A DNA stretch of 64,000 nt, from contig CAMYNW010000004.1 in assembly GCA_947259885.1 (NCBI GenBank), positions 62,001 to 126,000 of the forward strand, given 5' to 3'. Position numbers and translations under genes: made by a program. The notes under the pieces are model-generated. The model worked only from the letters and a program-made list of their open reading frames with translations, ran no database searches and had not been told where the DNA came from. This DNA comes from an uncultured Gammaproteobacteria bacterium (lineage in GTDB: Bacteria > Pseudomonadota > Gammaproteobacteria > Arenicellales > Poriferihabitantaceae). The first letter of the stretch is position 1, and each line of letters starts with the position of its first letter. Below, piece after piece: positions 25,347 through 34,153 of the stretch.

Positions 25347-27058
25347 AAATCCGTGGTGGCATGCTGCTTGCACGCGCATTTAAAGAGAAGGGCGTGAAGC
25401 AGGTTTTTACTCTGAGTGGCGGTTTTTGTAATCCTGCACTTGAAGGATTTATGACCTGTGGCATTCCCGTGGTCAATGCCCCGCACGAACAGGTTGCGGG
25501 TCACCTCGCAGACGGTTACACCCGCATCACCCGCCATCCCGCCGTGTGCCTGGTGGGACCGGAGGGATTCGCCAACGCTATTCCTTCAATGATGGAGGCC
25601 TGGGGTGAACGCTCTCCGGTGATTTTTGTGACGGGTTCGAGCACTCTGAAACGCCAAGGCTCTGGAGGCTTTAAGGAGATCGACGACGTCGCGATCGCGG
25701 CACCTCTGACTAAGTACAGCGCACAGGTCACCGCTGGTGAAAGGATTCCTGAATTTGTTGACCGCGCGTTCAGAATTGCGCTCAGTGGATACCCCGGTCC
25801 TGTCCACTTGAGCGTGCCGGTGGATATCATGTTCAGTTCGTTCGAGGAAGACGTGGGGCGCGAAGAGCGCCCTTTCACAAGAGGATTTACTGCCCCACCT
25901 AAAGCGTGGCCCGATCCACAGGATCTGGAATTCGTGCTTGAGTTAGTGCGCCAAGCCATGCACCCGGTGTTAATCGGTGGTCATGGGGTCTGGTGGTCTG
26001 GCGCGGAAGCCAAGCTCGAGCAGGCAGCAAAGGTACTTGGAATCCCGGTTTTCAATGTGCCTTATCATCAGAAGCTCCTGGGGGAAGGGAGCGAGGCTTA
26101 CATGGGTCTTGCAGATTTTCATCAATACGCGCCTTCGAAATTTGCGATCCAGGAATCTGACCTAGTGTTGATGATCGGCGCGCGCTTGGATAATCAGATG
26201 AATTTTGGAAACCCGCCGTTTTTTCCGGATACAACTAAACTGGTTTGCATTAACGGCTCCCATGAAGAACTCGAACATAACCGGCCAGCGGATGTGCAAT
26301 TGCTGAGTGATCCCGGTGCGTTTCTGGATGAGATTTTAAGTTTAGAAAATGAGCGCCAATCGAGTAAGGACTGGATGGAGCTCAACCGCCAGAAAAGGGA
26401 GGCGTGGGTGGTACAAACGGTGCAGGATATTCCGTCCCTGGAAGAGTCTGACGGACTGCTTCACCCGCTGCGACTGGCGCTCGACGTGCAGTCGGTATTG
26501 AGTAAAGATGACTGGCTGGTTATTGATGGCGGGAATACACACTTCTGGTCGGAGATTGCGGTCAATATTGCCGGCTGGCGAGGTCAGAAGCTGGGTAATA
26601 TCTTACATCCAGGCACCTTCAGCATGCTTGGAGTAGGTGTATCGTTTGCAATCGCAGCAAAGATGAACAACCCTGATTCAAACATAGTGCTGATTAGCGG
26701 AGACGGTGCGTTCCTGTCAGGGGGATTAAGTATCGAGGCGGCGTTTCAGGAGAAACTGCCTATTGTTGTGGTGATTGACAACAATGGCGGTCTCGACTGT
26801 ATTTCTCAGCAGCAGGAGCGCATGTTCGAGACAGGTGATCACTTTGCAACCGACTTTCGCGATATACCGTTTCATAACATGTTCGAGGGCCTGGGCGGTC
26901 ACGGCGAACTTGTCGAACGTCCCGAGCAACTGGTGCCAGCTCTAAAGCGTGCCATTGATAGCGGTAAGACGGCATGTGTCAACGTTAAAACAAAGGGATA
27001 TATCAGTCCAATTGTACTTGCAACGACCAGCAAGCGCGATAAAGCTTCGATTGAATAA
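25343..27058 (+). CDS. thiamine pyrophosphate-dependent enzyme (acetolactate synthase / 2-hydroxyacyl-CoA lyase-like)
   Basis: A 571-residue ThDP enzyme with the three-domain layout. The N-terminal Pyr domain carries the catalytic Glu49 in NAPHEQVAGHLADGYTRI, the middle domain runs about 190-330, and the C-terminal PP domain holds the ThDP/Mg motif from SGDGAFLSGGLSIEAAF to VVIDNNGG. The pattern is closest to the acetolactate synthase / oxalyl-CoA decarboxylase / 2-hydroxyacyl-CoA lyase group. No FAD-binding proof is visible by eye and there is no acetolactate regulatory subunit, so biosynthetic acetolactate synthase is unlikely. Coupling to the hydroxy-acid oxidase suggests decarboxylation of a 2-oxo acid. 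Confidence 0.83.
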   Translation: MKIRGGMLLARAFKEKGVKQVFTLSGGFCNPALEGFMTCGIPVVNAPHEQVAGHLADGYTRITRHPAVCLVGPEGFANAIPSMMEAWGERSPVIFVTGSSTLKRQGSGGFKEIDDVAIAAPLTKYSAQVTAGERIPEFVDRAFRIALSGYPGPVHLSVPVDIMFSSFEEDVGREERPFTRGFTAPPKAWPDPQDLEFVLELVRQAMHPVLIGGHGVWWSGAEAKLEQAAKVLGIPVFNVPYHQKLLGEGSEAYMGLADFHQYAPSKFAIQESDLVLMIGARLDNQMNFGNPPFFPDTTKLVCINGSHEELEHNRPADVQLLSDPGAFLDEILSLENERQSSKDWMELNRQKREAWVVQTVQDIPSLEESDGLLHPLRLALDVQSVLSKDDWLVIDGGNTHFWSEIAVNIAGWRGQKLGNILHPGTFSMLGVGVSFAIAAKMNNPDSNIVLISGDGAFLSGGLSIEAAFQEKLPIVVVIDNNGGLDCISQQQERMFETGDHFATDFRDIPFHNMFEGLGGHGELVERPEQLVPALKRAIDSGKTACVNVKTKGYISPIVLATTSKRDKASIE

Positions 27059-27080
27059 GCAGAGACGACCTTAATCCAAT

Positions 27081-27437
27081 ATGCCCGAATTATCTTCCCA
27101 TATCCTCGACGGCATTAACGGGAAATCAGCCAGCGGTATCCGGGTCCAGCTGTTAGGCTTGAGCTCGGTTCTGGAAAACAAGATCGTGTTCGACGTGGTT
27201 AGCGATGAACAGGGACGCATAGCTGAGTCGGTTGAGATTGTCGATGGAGACTCGGAGCAGTTGTTTGAAATGGTGGTCTACGGACACCAATACTTTGTTG
27301 ACATGCACCAGGTCCAAAACGTGACACAACATATGAAACAAGTGGTGATCCGGTTTTCAATGGTTGCGCGTGAGCAGCGTTATCACATTCCGGTGGTTCT
27401 CTCGCCGCATTCTTATACCGTATGGTGGTCTGACTAG
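27081..27437 (+). CDS. transthyretin-like / hydroxyisourate hydrolase family protein
   Basis: A 118-residue protein with the transthyretin-like fold: LSSHILDGINGKSASGIRVQL at the start, a middle SDEQGRIAESVEI, FEMVVYGHQYF, and the end RYHIPVVLSPHSYTVWWSD. In 5-hydroxyisourate hydrolase the active site uses the N-terminal His, an Arg, the His of HYHVPLL and the C-terminal YRGS. Here the first two and third are present but the last tetrapeptide is WWSD, so uric-acid hydrolase activity is doubtful. No other urate gene is nearby. It lies 22 bases after the TPP enzyme and 12 before the DmdA-like gene, in one apparent operon. Confidence 0.72.
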   Translation: MPELSSHILDGINGKSASGIRVQLLGLSSVLENKIVFDVVSDEQGRIAESVEIVDGDSEQLFEMVVYGHQYFVDMHQVQNVTQHMKQVVIRFSMVAREQRYHIPVVLSPHSYTVWWSD

Positions 27438-27449
27438 TTCTGATCTTTC

Positions 27450-28562
27450 ATGACTTCTCTAACCTTATTGAGTTCCCGCCGTATCCGTTCCACTCCGTAT
27501 AAAAGGCAGGTAGAAAATCACGGGGTATCAGGATACACCGTGGTAAATCACACTATTTTGCCCAAGGGATTTAGACGTAGCGTGGAAGAGGACTATTGGC
27601 ATCTGCGCGAGCATGTTCAGCTGTGGGACGTTGGTTGTCAGCGGCAGGTTGAGGTTAAAGGGCCTGACGCCACTAAGCTGATGCAGCTGATGACACCGCG
27701 AGATCTTGGCAACGCTTTCGTCGGACAGTGCCTCTATGCGCCGCTAGTCGACCACAACGGCGGTATGTTAAATGACCCGGTCGTGCTGAAATTAAGTACC
27801 GATCGATACTGGATATCGATGGCGGATTCCGATGTGCTGTTGTGGGTCAAGGGGCTTGCCTACGGCCTGCGACTCGACGTCGACGTTAGCGAACCTGACG
27901 TCTGGCCTATGGCTGTGCAGGGACCGAAAGCGGATGATCTGATGGCGGCGGTGTTTGGTCCGGCGATCAGGAAAATCAAATTTTTCAATTTCGATACGTT
28001 CGAATTTGAATCTCAACCGCTGGTTATCGCCCGGTCGGGGTTTAGTAAACAGGGCGGATTTGAAATTTACCTCGATCAACCCACAATGGGAGATCGTTTA
28101 TGGTCGACTTTGTGGCAAGCTGGCCAAGGACTGGAAGTTTCCCCTGGCTGTCCTAACTTGATCGAGCGAATCGAGTCTGGATTACTTTCCTATGGCAACG
28201 ATATGACCCTTGAAAATAATCCCTTGGAATGCGGGCTCGAGCGCTTTTGCCAGCTTGACGGATCCGTAGACTTTATCGGACGTGAAGCACTTCAGAAGAT
28301 TCATGCGACTGGGCCAGAACGAAGTATCCGGGGCGTCAAGTTTGGTGAAGATCGTTGCCCGCCGTGTTCGACGCTGTGGCCGGTCAGGGTCGATGACAAA
28401 CCCGTTGGTTACGTCACCAGCGCGATCTGGTCGCCGCGTTTTAAGACCAATGTCGGTTTGGCAATGATCGAAAGAGGTTACTGGGAGGAACAGCAGCGGA
28501 TATTGGTTGAGGGTGAGGATCGAGTGATCAGGGAAGGCGAATTGACATGTTTACCGATGTGA
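27450..28562 (+). CDS. dmdA: dimethylsulfoniopropionate demethylase-like (GcvT fold)
   Basis: A 370-residue tetrahydrofolate-dependent methyltransferase of the glycine cleavage T family. It follows Ruegeria DmdA nearly residue by residue over long stretches: VSGYTVVNHTILP (26-38), LREHVQLWDVGCQRQVEVKG (52-71), VDHNGGMLNDPVVLKL (100-115), WPMAVQGPKADDLMA (152-166), ARSGFSKQGGFEIYLD (194-209) and IERIESGLLSYGNDMT. Aminomethyltransferase proper differs at most of these positions, and there is no GcvH or GcvP nearby. DmdA moves a methyl group from DMSP to THF, giving methylmercaptopropionate. No dmdB, dmdC or dmdD is in the window. A perfect stem-loop follows the gene. Confidence 0.78.
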   Translation: MTSLTLLSSRRIRSTPYKRQVENHGVSGYTVVNHTILPKGFRRSVEEDYWHLREHVQLWDVGCQRQVEVKGPDATKLMQLMTPRDLGNAFVGQCLYAPLVDHNGGMLNDPVVLKLSTDRYWISMADSDVLLWVKGLAYGLRLDVDVSEPDVWPMAVQGPKADDLMAAVFGPAIRKIKFFNFDTFEFESQPLVIARSGFSKQGGFEIYLDQPTMGDRLWSTLWQAGQGLEVSPGCPNLIERIESGLLSYGNDMTLENNPLECGLERFCQLDGSVDFIGREALQKIHATGPERSIRGVKFGEDRCPPCSTLWPVRVDDKPVGYVTSAIWSPRFKTNVGLAMIERGYWEEQQRILVEGEDRVIREGELTCLPM

Positions 28563-28577
28563 TCGGAATGCCTTAAT

Positions 28578-28603
28578 CCGGGCGCTGTAAGTAAAGCGCC
28601 CGG
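28578..28603. terminator. perfect 9-bp stem-loop between convergent genes
   Basis: CCGGGCGCT-GTAAGTAA-AGCGCCCGG forms a GC-rich 9-bp stem with an 8-base loop, between the ends of the dmdA-like and HiPIP genes. There is no T-run on either side, but the position and strength suggest a shared transcription end or mRNA stabiliser. Confidence 0.6.
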
Positions 28604-28628
28604 AGTGTCCTGCTTCTCCAGTACAGAT

Positions 28629-28967
28629 TCAGCTTGGCTTGGGAACAAAGGCGGAACACCATCCCGCAGCCGCGACTTCCTTGCCGGGAAAAATCGCACA
28701 GGGGCCCCATTCGTTGCCTTCCTTGCCCTGATAAAGATTGCAGCCAGAGCAAACCTGGGACGCCTCATGATTAGCATAGGCGGAGCCATCTACTGCAGTG
28801 CTATCGTGCTTGTATCCAAGTGCAGTAGCTTGTGGGTCACCTTCCTCGACCCGGGGCAAGTGCCCGCCGGCCATAGCCTGATTAGTGGTTAAAAATGGCA
28901 CGACGACTGCAGACCCAACAGCAAGTTTAACGAACTCTCGTCGTTGCAATTTGTCTTCTTGTTTCAT
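28629..28967 (-). CDS. high-potential iron-sulfur protein (HiPIP)
   Basis: A 112-residue periplasmic electron carrier with a [4Fe-4S] cluster. The N-terminus is a twin-arginine signal, LQRREFVKLAVGSAVVVPFL at residues 7-26, with cleavage likely after AMA near residue 33. The cluster ligands are Cys73, Cys76, Cys90 and Cys104 in the HiPIP order VCSGCNLY, GPCAIFPG and GWCSAF. It would carry electrons between a bc1 complex and a terminal oxidase or a dehydrogenase. The gene is monocistronic on the minus strand. Confidence 0.92.
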   Translation of the reverse strand: MKQEDKLQRREFVKLAVGSAVVVPFLTTNQAMAGGHLPRVEEGDPQATALGYKHDSTAVDGSAYANHEASQVCSGCNLYQGKEGNEWGPCAIFPGKEVAAAGWCSAFVPKPS

Positions 28968-29241
28968 CTTTTAATCTCCTGAAAAACGTAAATTACACAC
29001 CGTGAAATACAGATTGTGACTGAACAATCCCAAAATGCGGATGAAGCGGCTGTGAAATAAAGCTGCAAATCTAAACCAGATTGCGCGAACGCGTGCTCCC
29101 TGCCTTCTAGATTATCTAGCTCCCACCGCAAATGGATCCGATATTGTAAACAACCTGGGAAGCGAATATTGCAAATAGAAATAAGAATCAAAGCTATTTG
29201 CAAAAAGAATCTGTAGTAAGCATTTGGTTGATCGCAGAAAT

Positions 29242-30669
29242 TCAACGTCCACCCGTGAGGATCCAGAATATCGGAAACAGCATGAGTGCGGACACCATTG
29301 TAAATCCGAAATTCCACTTCAGCGACAGCGTTATCCCCGTATGCCCGGACGCACGCACCATGACCAGAACCAATGTCACAAAAGGAGATACTGTCATTGC
29401 TAATGCCCACCCGCAGGAAATCGAGATGGCTAGCAGGGTGGCATCAATAGGCAAGACTTCGAGGCTGCCCAGCACGCTTCCTAGGAATACCGAGGTGACG
29501 ATAGGGCTTAGCGCCATGAAAGACAACAACGTGATTACCAGTGGTAATAAGGAAAGGAATACGTAGTTAGGAAATAAATCAATACCCGCGGCCGCGATCA
29601 GCTGATCGGCGGGTACCAGAGCAGCCGCCGCGCGACCAATAAATCCGGAACAGGCTAAGGTGATGGATACCGGTGCGGCATAAGGCAGTTTCTCAAACAC
29701 CACCACGCGCACCTGTTTTGTTGCGCGTGAGACTGCGCCTGCAACAAAGCCCTGCTGCGCTAACAGCCAACCTAACATCATGAAGGGGCACGCCAACAAT
29801 AATCCGAATACTACGGTGTCGTTTGACGTATAGCTGAACCAGAGAGTCAGTGAAAGCAGCCAGAAAAAAGCAGCGGTAAATCGAAGCAGCGCACTGCGCG
29901 GTAAAGCAGGGGGGGCTGGTCGAGGAGTCTTCCTGGCGCGAGTGATGTGGCGGTATCGCAGGTAATCTTCCAGCCAGCCAATAACCATGGCTATCGAGGC
30001 AATGATAAAACCGACCAAGATCCATCGTGATCTGTCGATACCCGGCACCAGGTCGAGAATCGTCAGTGGCGCAAGAGCCGTGGGTGACCAGATAATGCCC
30101 CATGCAAATCCCCGTTGAACCGCCACCAGCTGACGCCGCTCGCGAATTGGATTAAGTGGATCTCCCGGATTGGCGGTTCTGACGCCACTTTGGATTAAGG
30201 GAGTCAGCAGACTGATGACACCAAGGTTGAATAACACCGACATCAGCCCAGTACCGAGATATAGTGATACAAAACGCCGCCCCGGTGGTTGCCTGGTGAT
30301 GTAACGACCGCATTCGGTTATTGCTGGTGAATTGACCGCTGCTTCATAAAGTAGTCCGAGCAGCAGAATGAAGGCCATCATGAATGCTGCTTGATCGAGG
30401 GAGGCCTGAAAGGCAAGCAATGGTTCAGGATGTTGAACATAAACTGCGATGGACAGCAATCCGCTGATAATTAACAGGTAGGTTTCCCTGACTCCGATTT
30501 TACGAATGGACAGCAGGGCCACCAGGGCCATTGCAAAATAGGACAGTAAAGCAAACAGCTTTCCCGGCTCATGACGTGCGATCAATACCGATAGCATCAG
30601 TACTAACATTGATAGCGCGAGCAGCCTGTGTGGAAATCGATTCGAGAAAGTTGATGCGTCAGATGGCAA
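29242..30669 (-). CDS. polytopic membrane protein, transporter-like
   Basis: A 475-residue inner-membrane protein with about 12 hydrophobic segments, no signal peptide and short loops. The middle contains a basic cytoplasmic loop (RYRHITRARKTPRPAPPALPRS, residues roughly 238-260, quoted here only in part) between two halves. Conserved-looking stretches are FNLGVISLLTPLIQSG, WGIIWSPTALAPLTILD and SCGWALAMTVSPFVTLVLVM, reminiscent of the ion-transporter superfamily with re-entrant loops. I do not recognise a specific family and propose no substrate. The gene is alone on its strand, upstream of and in the same direction as the HiPIP gene but 274 bases away. Confidence 0.7.
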   Translation of the reverse strand: MPSDASTFSNRFPHRLLALSMLVLMLSVLIARHEPGKLFALLSYFAMALVALLSIRKIGVRETYLLIISGLLSIAVYVQHPEPLLAFQASLDQAAFMMAFILLLGLLYEAAVNSPAITECGRYITRQPPGRRFVSLYLGTGLMSVLFNLGVISLLTPLIQSGVRTANPGDPLNPIRERRQLVAVQRGFAWGIIWSPTALAPLTILDLVPGIDRSRWILVGFIIASIAMVIGWLEDYLRYRHITRARKTPRPAPPALPRSALLRFTAAFFWLLSLTLWFSYTSNDTVVFGLLLACPFMMLGWLLAQQGFVAGAVSRATKQVRVVVFEKLPYAAPVSITLACSGFIGRAAAALVPADQLIAAAGIDLFPNYVFLSLLPLVITLLSFMALSPIVTSVFLGSVLGSLEVLPIDATLLAISISCGWALAMTVSPFVTLVLVMVRASGHTGITLSLKWNFGFTMVSALMLFPIFWILTGGR

Positions 30670-30872
30670 TGGTCAGAGTTATTCGATTGTTACCAACGTC
30701 GACCTGGACCGGATTCAGACCAGTGGTGTGACAAAGGGTTGGCAGGACACACCGTATTGTGTCTAAACCAAACTGGATTGTCATCACTGCACCTGGGTTT
30801 GTTATAGTGCGAGCGCAAATCTATCAGGATTCAAGCACGAAATTACAGTCATGTGGCGAGGTAAATAGACTA

Positions 30873-32315
30873 TTGGTTTTTTCGTCAACGATTTTCCTGT
30901 TTCTTTTTTTACCGCTGGTCCTGCTAGCGCACTTTTCGGTTGGCCAGAAGTTTCGTAACACCGTACTTCTACTTTTCAGCCTGGGATTTTACGCTTGGGG
31001 TGAAGGCGGATATGTGCTGGTTATGCTGTATGCCATCACAACCTCGTGGGTATTCGGTAGACTGCTCGATAACGTAGATCGTCAATCGACTCGAAAGATC
31101 ATATTATGGCTGGGAGTAGTGCTGAACCTGGCGCCGCTTCTGTATTTCAAGTATTCGGTTTTCCTCGTAAGTAATCTGCAGTTTGTATTTAGCGGCGCAG
31201 CCAAAGAGTTTTTGTTACCTGAGGAGGTCACTTTACCTATCGGCATTTCTTTTTTCACGTTTCAGTCGCTCTCATATCTGATAGACGTTTACCGTCGTCA
31301 GGCGCCGGGTCAGAAATCACTGTTTGATCTTGGACTCTACATCTCTTTATTTCCCCAACTTATCGCAGGACCGATCGTGCGTTATCGGGATATTAGTGAC
31401 CAGTTACAGAAGCGCAGGATATCGATGTCGGACTTTGCTATAGGCGCGGAGCGGTTTGTTTACGGTCTCGGTAAGAAGGTGCTGATTGCCAATCCTCTGG
31501 GCCAGGTTGCTGACCTGGTTTTCTCACTAGACGGAAACGAACTTGGTATGGCGGTGGCCTGGCTTGGCATTGTTTGTTATGCACTGCAGATTTACTTCGA
31601 TTTTTCTGGTTACTCCGACATGGCGATAGGACTGGGGCGTATGTTCGGATTTCGTTTTCTTGAAAATTTCAATTACCCTTATATTTCCCGGTCAATTCGG
31701 GAATTCTGGAGACGCTGGCATATATCCCTGTCGCGCTGGTTCCGTGATTACGTTTATATAACGCTTGGTGGCAATCGACTCAGTTCAATACGGGTTTCGG
31801 GTAATCTATTGGTGGTGTTTCTGTTGTGTGGTTTGTGGCATGGCGCTAGCTGGAATTTCGTAATCTGGGGTTTGTTCCATGGTAGCTTCCTGGCTCTGGA
31901 GCGTGGTCGATTAGGCGCAGCCCTTGCCTTGGTCCCAAATGCGTTGCAGCATCTTTATGTCGTCTTCGTGGTGCTGGTAGGCTGGGTATTCTTTCGTGCG
32001 GATTCTCTCGGACAAAGCCTTGTTTTTCTCAAAGCTATGTTTGGCCGGAATGGCGCTGTGGAATTCTCTCCGCTGATATACATTCAGCTTGACCACCGCT
32101 TCTATTTTACCTTCTTGCTGGCTTTGATTTTTAGCACGCCAATCTTCAGCTGGTGCCGACAGCGTAGTCTCCAGTTCGTCAATGAATACGCCGATTCACT
32201 GCACGCTGATCTAATGCTTGGCGTTAAACAGGTGCTGGTATTCATAATACTGGTTGCGGCGATTTTTGATATCGCACTTGGATCATATAACCCCTTTATC
32301 TACTTCAGGTTTTGA
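30873..32315 (+). CDS. MBOAT O-acyltransferase, AlgI-like
   Basis: A 480-residue membrane-bound O-acyltransferase with about 10 hydrophobic helices. The family core is present: YFKYSVFLVSNLQF, LPIGISFFTFQSLSYLIDVYR, FPQLIAGPIVRY, DFSGYSDMAIGLGRMFGFRF, NYPYISRSIREFWRRWHISL, and the catalytic His region LCGLWHGASWNFVIWGLFHG. AlgI-type members pass acetyl groups across the inner membrane for polysaccharide acetylation. I chose TTG 30873 (reading MVFSSTIFLFLFLPLVLL) because it matches the family start and has CGAGGT upstream; the frame runs back to 30759 without similarity. The stop overlaps the ATG of the AlgX-like gene (TGATG), so they are coupled. Confidence 0.88.
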   Translation: MVFSSTIFLFLFLPLVLLAHFSVGQKFRNTVLLLFSLGFYAWGEGGYVLVMLYAITTSWVFGRLLDNVDRQSTRKIILWLGVVLNLAPLLYFKYSVFLVSNLQFVFSGAAKEFLLPEEVTLPIGISFFTFQSLSYLIDVYRRQAPGQKSLFDLGLYISLFPQLIAGPIVRYRDISDQLQKRRISMSDFAIGAERFVYGLGKKVLIANPLGQVADLVFSLDGNELGMAVAWLGIVCYALQIYFDFSGYSDMAIGLGRMFGFRFLENFNYPYISRSIREFWRRWHISLSRWFRDYVYITLGGNRLSSIRVSGNLLVVFLLCGLWHGASWNFVIWGLFHGSFLALERGRLGAALALVPNALQHLYVVFVVLVGWVFFRADSLGQSLVFLKAMFGRNGAVEFSPLIYIQLDHRFYFTFLLALIFSTPIFSWCRQRSLQFVNEYADSLHADLMLGVKQVLVFIILVAAIFDIALGSYNPFIYFRF

Positions 32316-33499
32316 TGCGGCTTCCGGTATCCAAAAAATGGTCTGACCAGGTTATGAGCGGCCTGGTTGTGATGGCACTTTTTATTCCGATGCTCGTAAT
32401 GCTCAGCGGGCATGAAGCGGAGATCTCCGGGCGCGAGAAAAGACGACTTGCTGCTAAACCAATTTTGGAGTTGCGGGCACTCTGGAGTGGCGACTACCAG
32501 CGCGAGTACAACAATTATTTTAGAGATCATTTTGGCCTGCGCGACGAAATACTGAATGCGGCCCGCTGGTTCAGAGAATCTCTGTTTAACAAATCGATCT
32601 CAGACAGAGTGATCATCGGTCGCGAAGGCTGGCGCTATTACAGCATAGATGGATCGTTACGGGATTTTATTGGTGAATATCATCCGACCAGAAAACAATT
32701 GCAGCGCTGGGAACAGGCGTTGCGGCTCAAGCAATTATGGCTGGGAAGTCTAGGGGTGAGGTACCTTCTGGTGCCGATTCCCGGAAAAATGTCGGTGTAC
32801 TCAGAATATTTACCCGATCGTGTCAGGAAAGTGGCGGGAACCACCCGCCTTCAGGCATTTCGAGAGTACCTGTCTGCGTTACCTGAAAACGAGTTCGTAG
32901 TTGATGCTTATAGGGTATTGCTTGATTCAAAGACCCAAGGTCCGATGTTTTTTCGCACCGATACACACTGGAACGATCACGGTGCATATCAGGTGTATGC
33001 TGCTGTGATGCAAGATCTCGGGAAATGGTTTCCTGATCTTGCGCCGCTGCCATTGTCACAATTCGCGCGTAAAGTAAAAAACAAAAAGGGTGATATTGCG
33101 CAGGCTTCGAGTGTGCCGATTGACCTCACCGAACCGGCAGAGGCGCTGTATTTACTTGAACCTTGTTCCGGTAGTGAATACCGCGTGCTGGAATCGTTTG
33201 CACAGACTCAGGCTTATCGTGAAATACCCAAACGGTTACCTGAAGTCAATGGATGCCCTAGTAAGCAGCACAAGGCGATCGTAATACATGATTCGTTTGG
33301 GCAATTTCTCAAACAGTTCCTGAACGAAAGCTTCAATGAGGTTGTTTATATGCCGTCTTACGATCTCTTCGGCATGAAGTCATTTATCGAGGAATATCAA
33401 CCCGATGTGATCATTGATTTCAGGGTTGATCGTCGATTTCATCTGTTGCTCGAACCGGATCCGCGAATGGCCGCTGAGCTCGGACTGGGTCAGGAATGA
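32315..33499 (+). CDS. AlgX/AlgJ-like acetyltransferase (SGNH-type)
   Basis: A 394-residue protein anchored by one N-terminal helix (LVVMALFIPMLVML) and otherwise periplasmic. It matches AlgJ/AlgX/DHHW-type polysaccharide O-acetyltransferases: FRDHFGLRDEILNAARWF, VIIGREGWRYY, LLVPIPGKMSVYSEYLP, the catalytic-type FFRTDTHWNDHGAYQVYAAV with the DTHW motif, and IVIHDSFGQFLKQFL carrying the catalytic Ser. It completes an AlgI/AlgX pair that would O-acetylate an exopolysaccharide. No polysaccharide synthesis genes are next to it, so the acceptor is unknown. Confidence 0.85.
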   Translation: MRLPVSKKWSDQVMSGLVVMALFIPMLVMLSGHEAEISGREKRRLAAKPILELRALWSGDYQREYNNYFRDHFGLRDEILNAARWFRESLFNKSISDRVIIGREGWRYYSIDGSLRDFIGEYHPTRKQLQRWEQALRLKQLWLGSLGVRYLLVPIPGKMSVYSEYLPDRVRKVAGTTRLQAFREYLSALPENEFVVDAYRVLLDSKTQGPMFFRTDTHWNDHGAYQVYAAVMQDLGKWFPDLAPLPLSQFARKVKNKKGDIAQASSVPIDLTEPAEALYLLEPCSGSEYRVLESFAQTQAYREIPKRLPEVNGCPSKQHKAIVIHDSFGQFLKQFLNESFNEVVYMPSYDLFGMKSFIEEYQPDVIIDFRVDRRFHLLLEPDPRMAAELGLGQE

Positions 33500-33602
33500 T
33501 TAGTGGCTGCGGCAGAACAATTCCTACTGGCATCACAATAATCGTCGACCTGTCGACCTGAGATCGCAGGTTGGTGCTGATAAAATCAGTCCATCAATAT
33601 TT

Positions 33603-34076
33603 GTGAGCGATCTGATGCAGACACTTGTTCTCCTGTTCCTGATTACCGCCTGCTACGCGGCCTACAATCTTTTGGTTAAACTATCCAGCAGCTACTCTGG
33701 CGCGGCTACTACCCCGATACTGGCGACGATCAGTCTGCAGCTTGCGGCACTGTCGGTTTCGCTGATTTATCTCGGTTACTTGTCCCGTCAGCAGATCACA
33801 GTTGGGTTGCCAGGACGAGCCTATTTCTGGGCGGTTACCGCAGGTGTGTGTATCGGTCTCGCCGAAGTGATGTATTTTTATCTTTTCCGAGGCGTTGGCG
33901 GGGAGAAACCTATCGCCGCCAGTACCGCGATACCCTTCATAGTTGGCGGCACTATTGTTATTGCCTTGGTCGTATCCAGTTTTTTGTTCAGAGAAACGCT
34001 GAATTCTGGGCAATGGATCGGCGTCGGGCTCACCTTCGCAGGCATGTCGGTGCTTGTGTTCAGTTCGAGCGGGTAG
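33603..34076 (+). CDS. small EamA-like transporter (single half)
   Basis: A 157-residue membrane protein with about five helices, the size of one EamA half-repeat. Features are AYNLLVKLSSSYSG near 17-30 at the first helix, ICIGLAEVMYFYLF-like helix 3, KPIAASTAIPFIVGGTIVIALVVSSFLFRETLN, and GQWIGVGLTFAGMSVLVFSSS at the end, typical of drug/metabolite superfamily members. A single half implies dimerisation as in EmrE-type proteins. GTG start at 33603; ATG 33615 is possible. The next gene, another membrane protein, follows 77 bases later. Confidence 0.75.
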   Translation: MSDLMQTLVLLFLITACYAAYNLLVKLSSSYSGAATTPILATISLQLAALSVSLIYLGYLSRQQITVGLPGRAYFWAVTAGVCIGLAEVMYFYLFRGVGGEKPIAASTAIPFIVGGTIVIALVVSSFLFRETLNSGQWIGVGLTFAGMSVLVFSSSG

Positions 34077-34153
34077 ATGTCGACTTCGATACTGTGCATT
34101 TGATTTTAATGCAGAGCCGGCTTAATCTACTTTCTTCAGTTTCATAAGGATTA

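Noticed and set aside
28964..29410. 148-residue minus-strand frame overlapping the membrane protein gene
   Set aside because: It overlaps the C-terminal part of the 475-residue membrane protein in another frame and has no recognisable domain.
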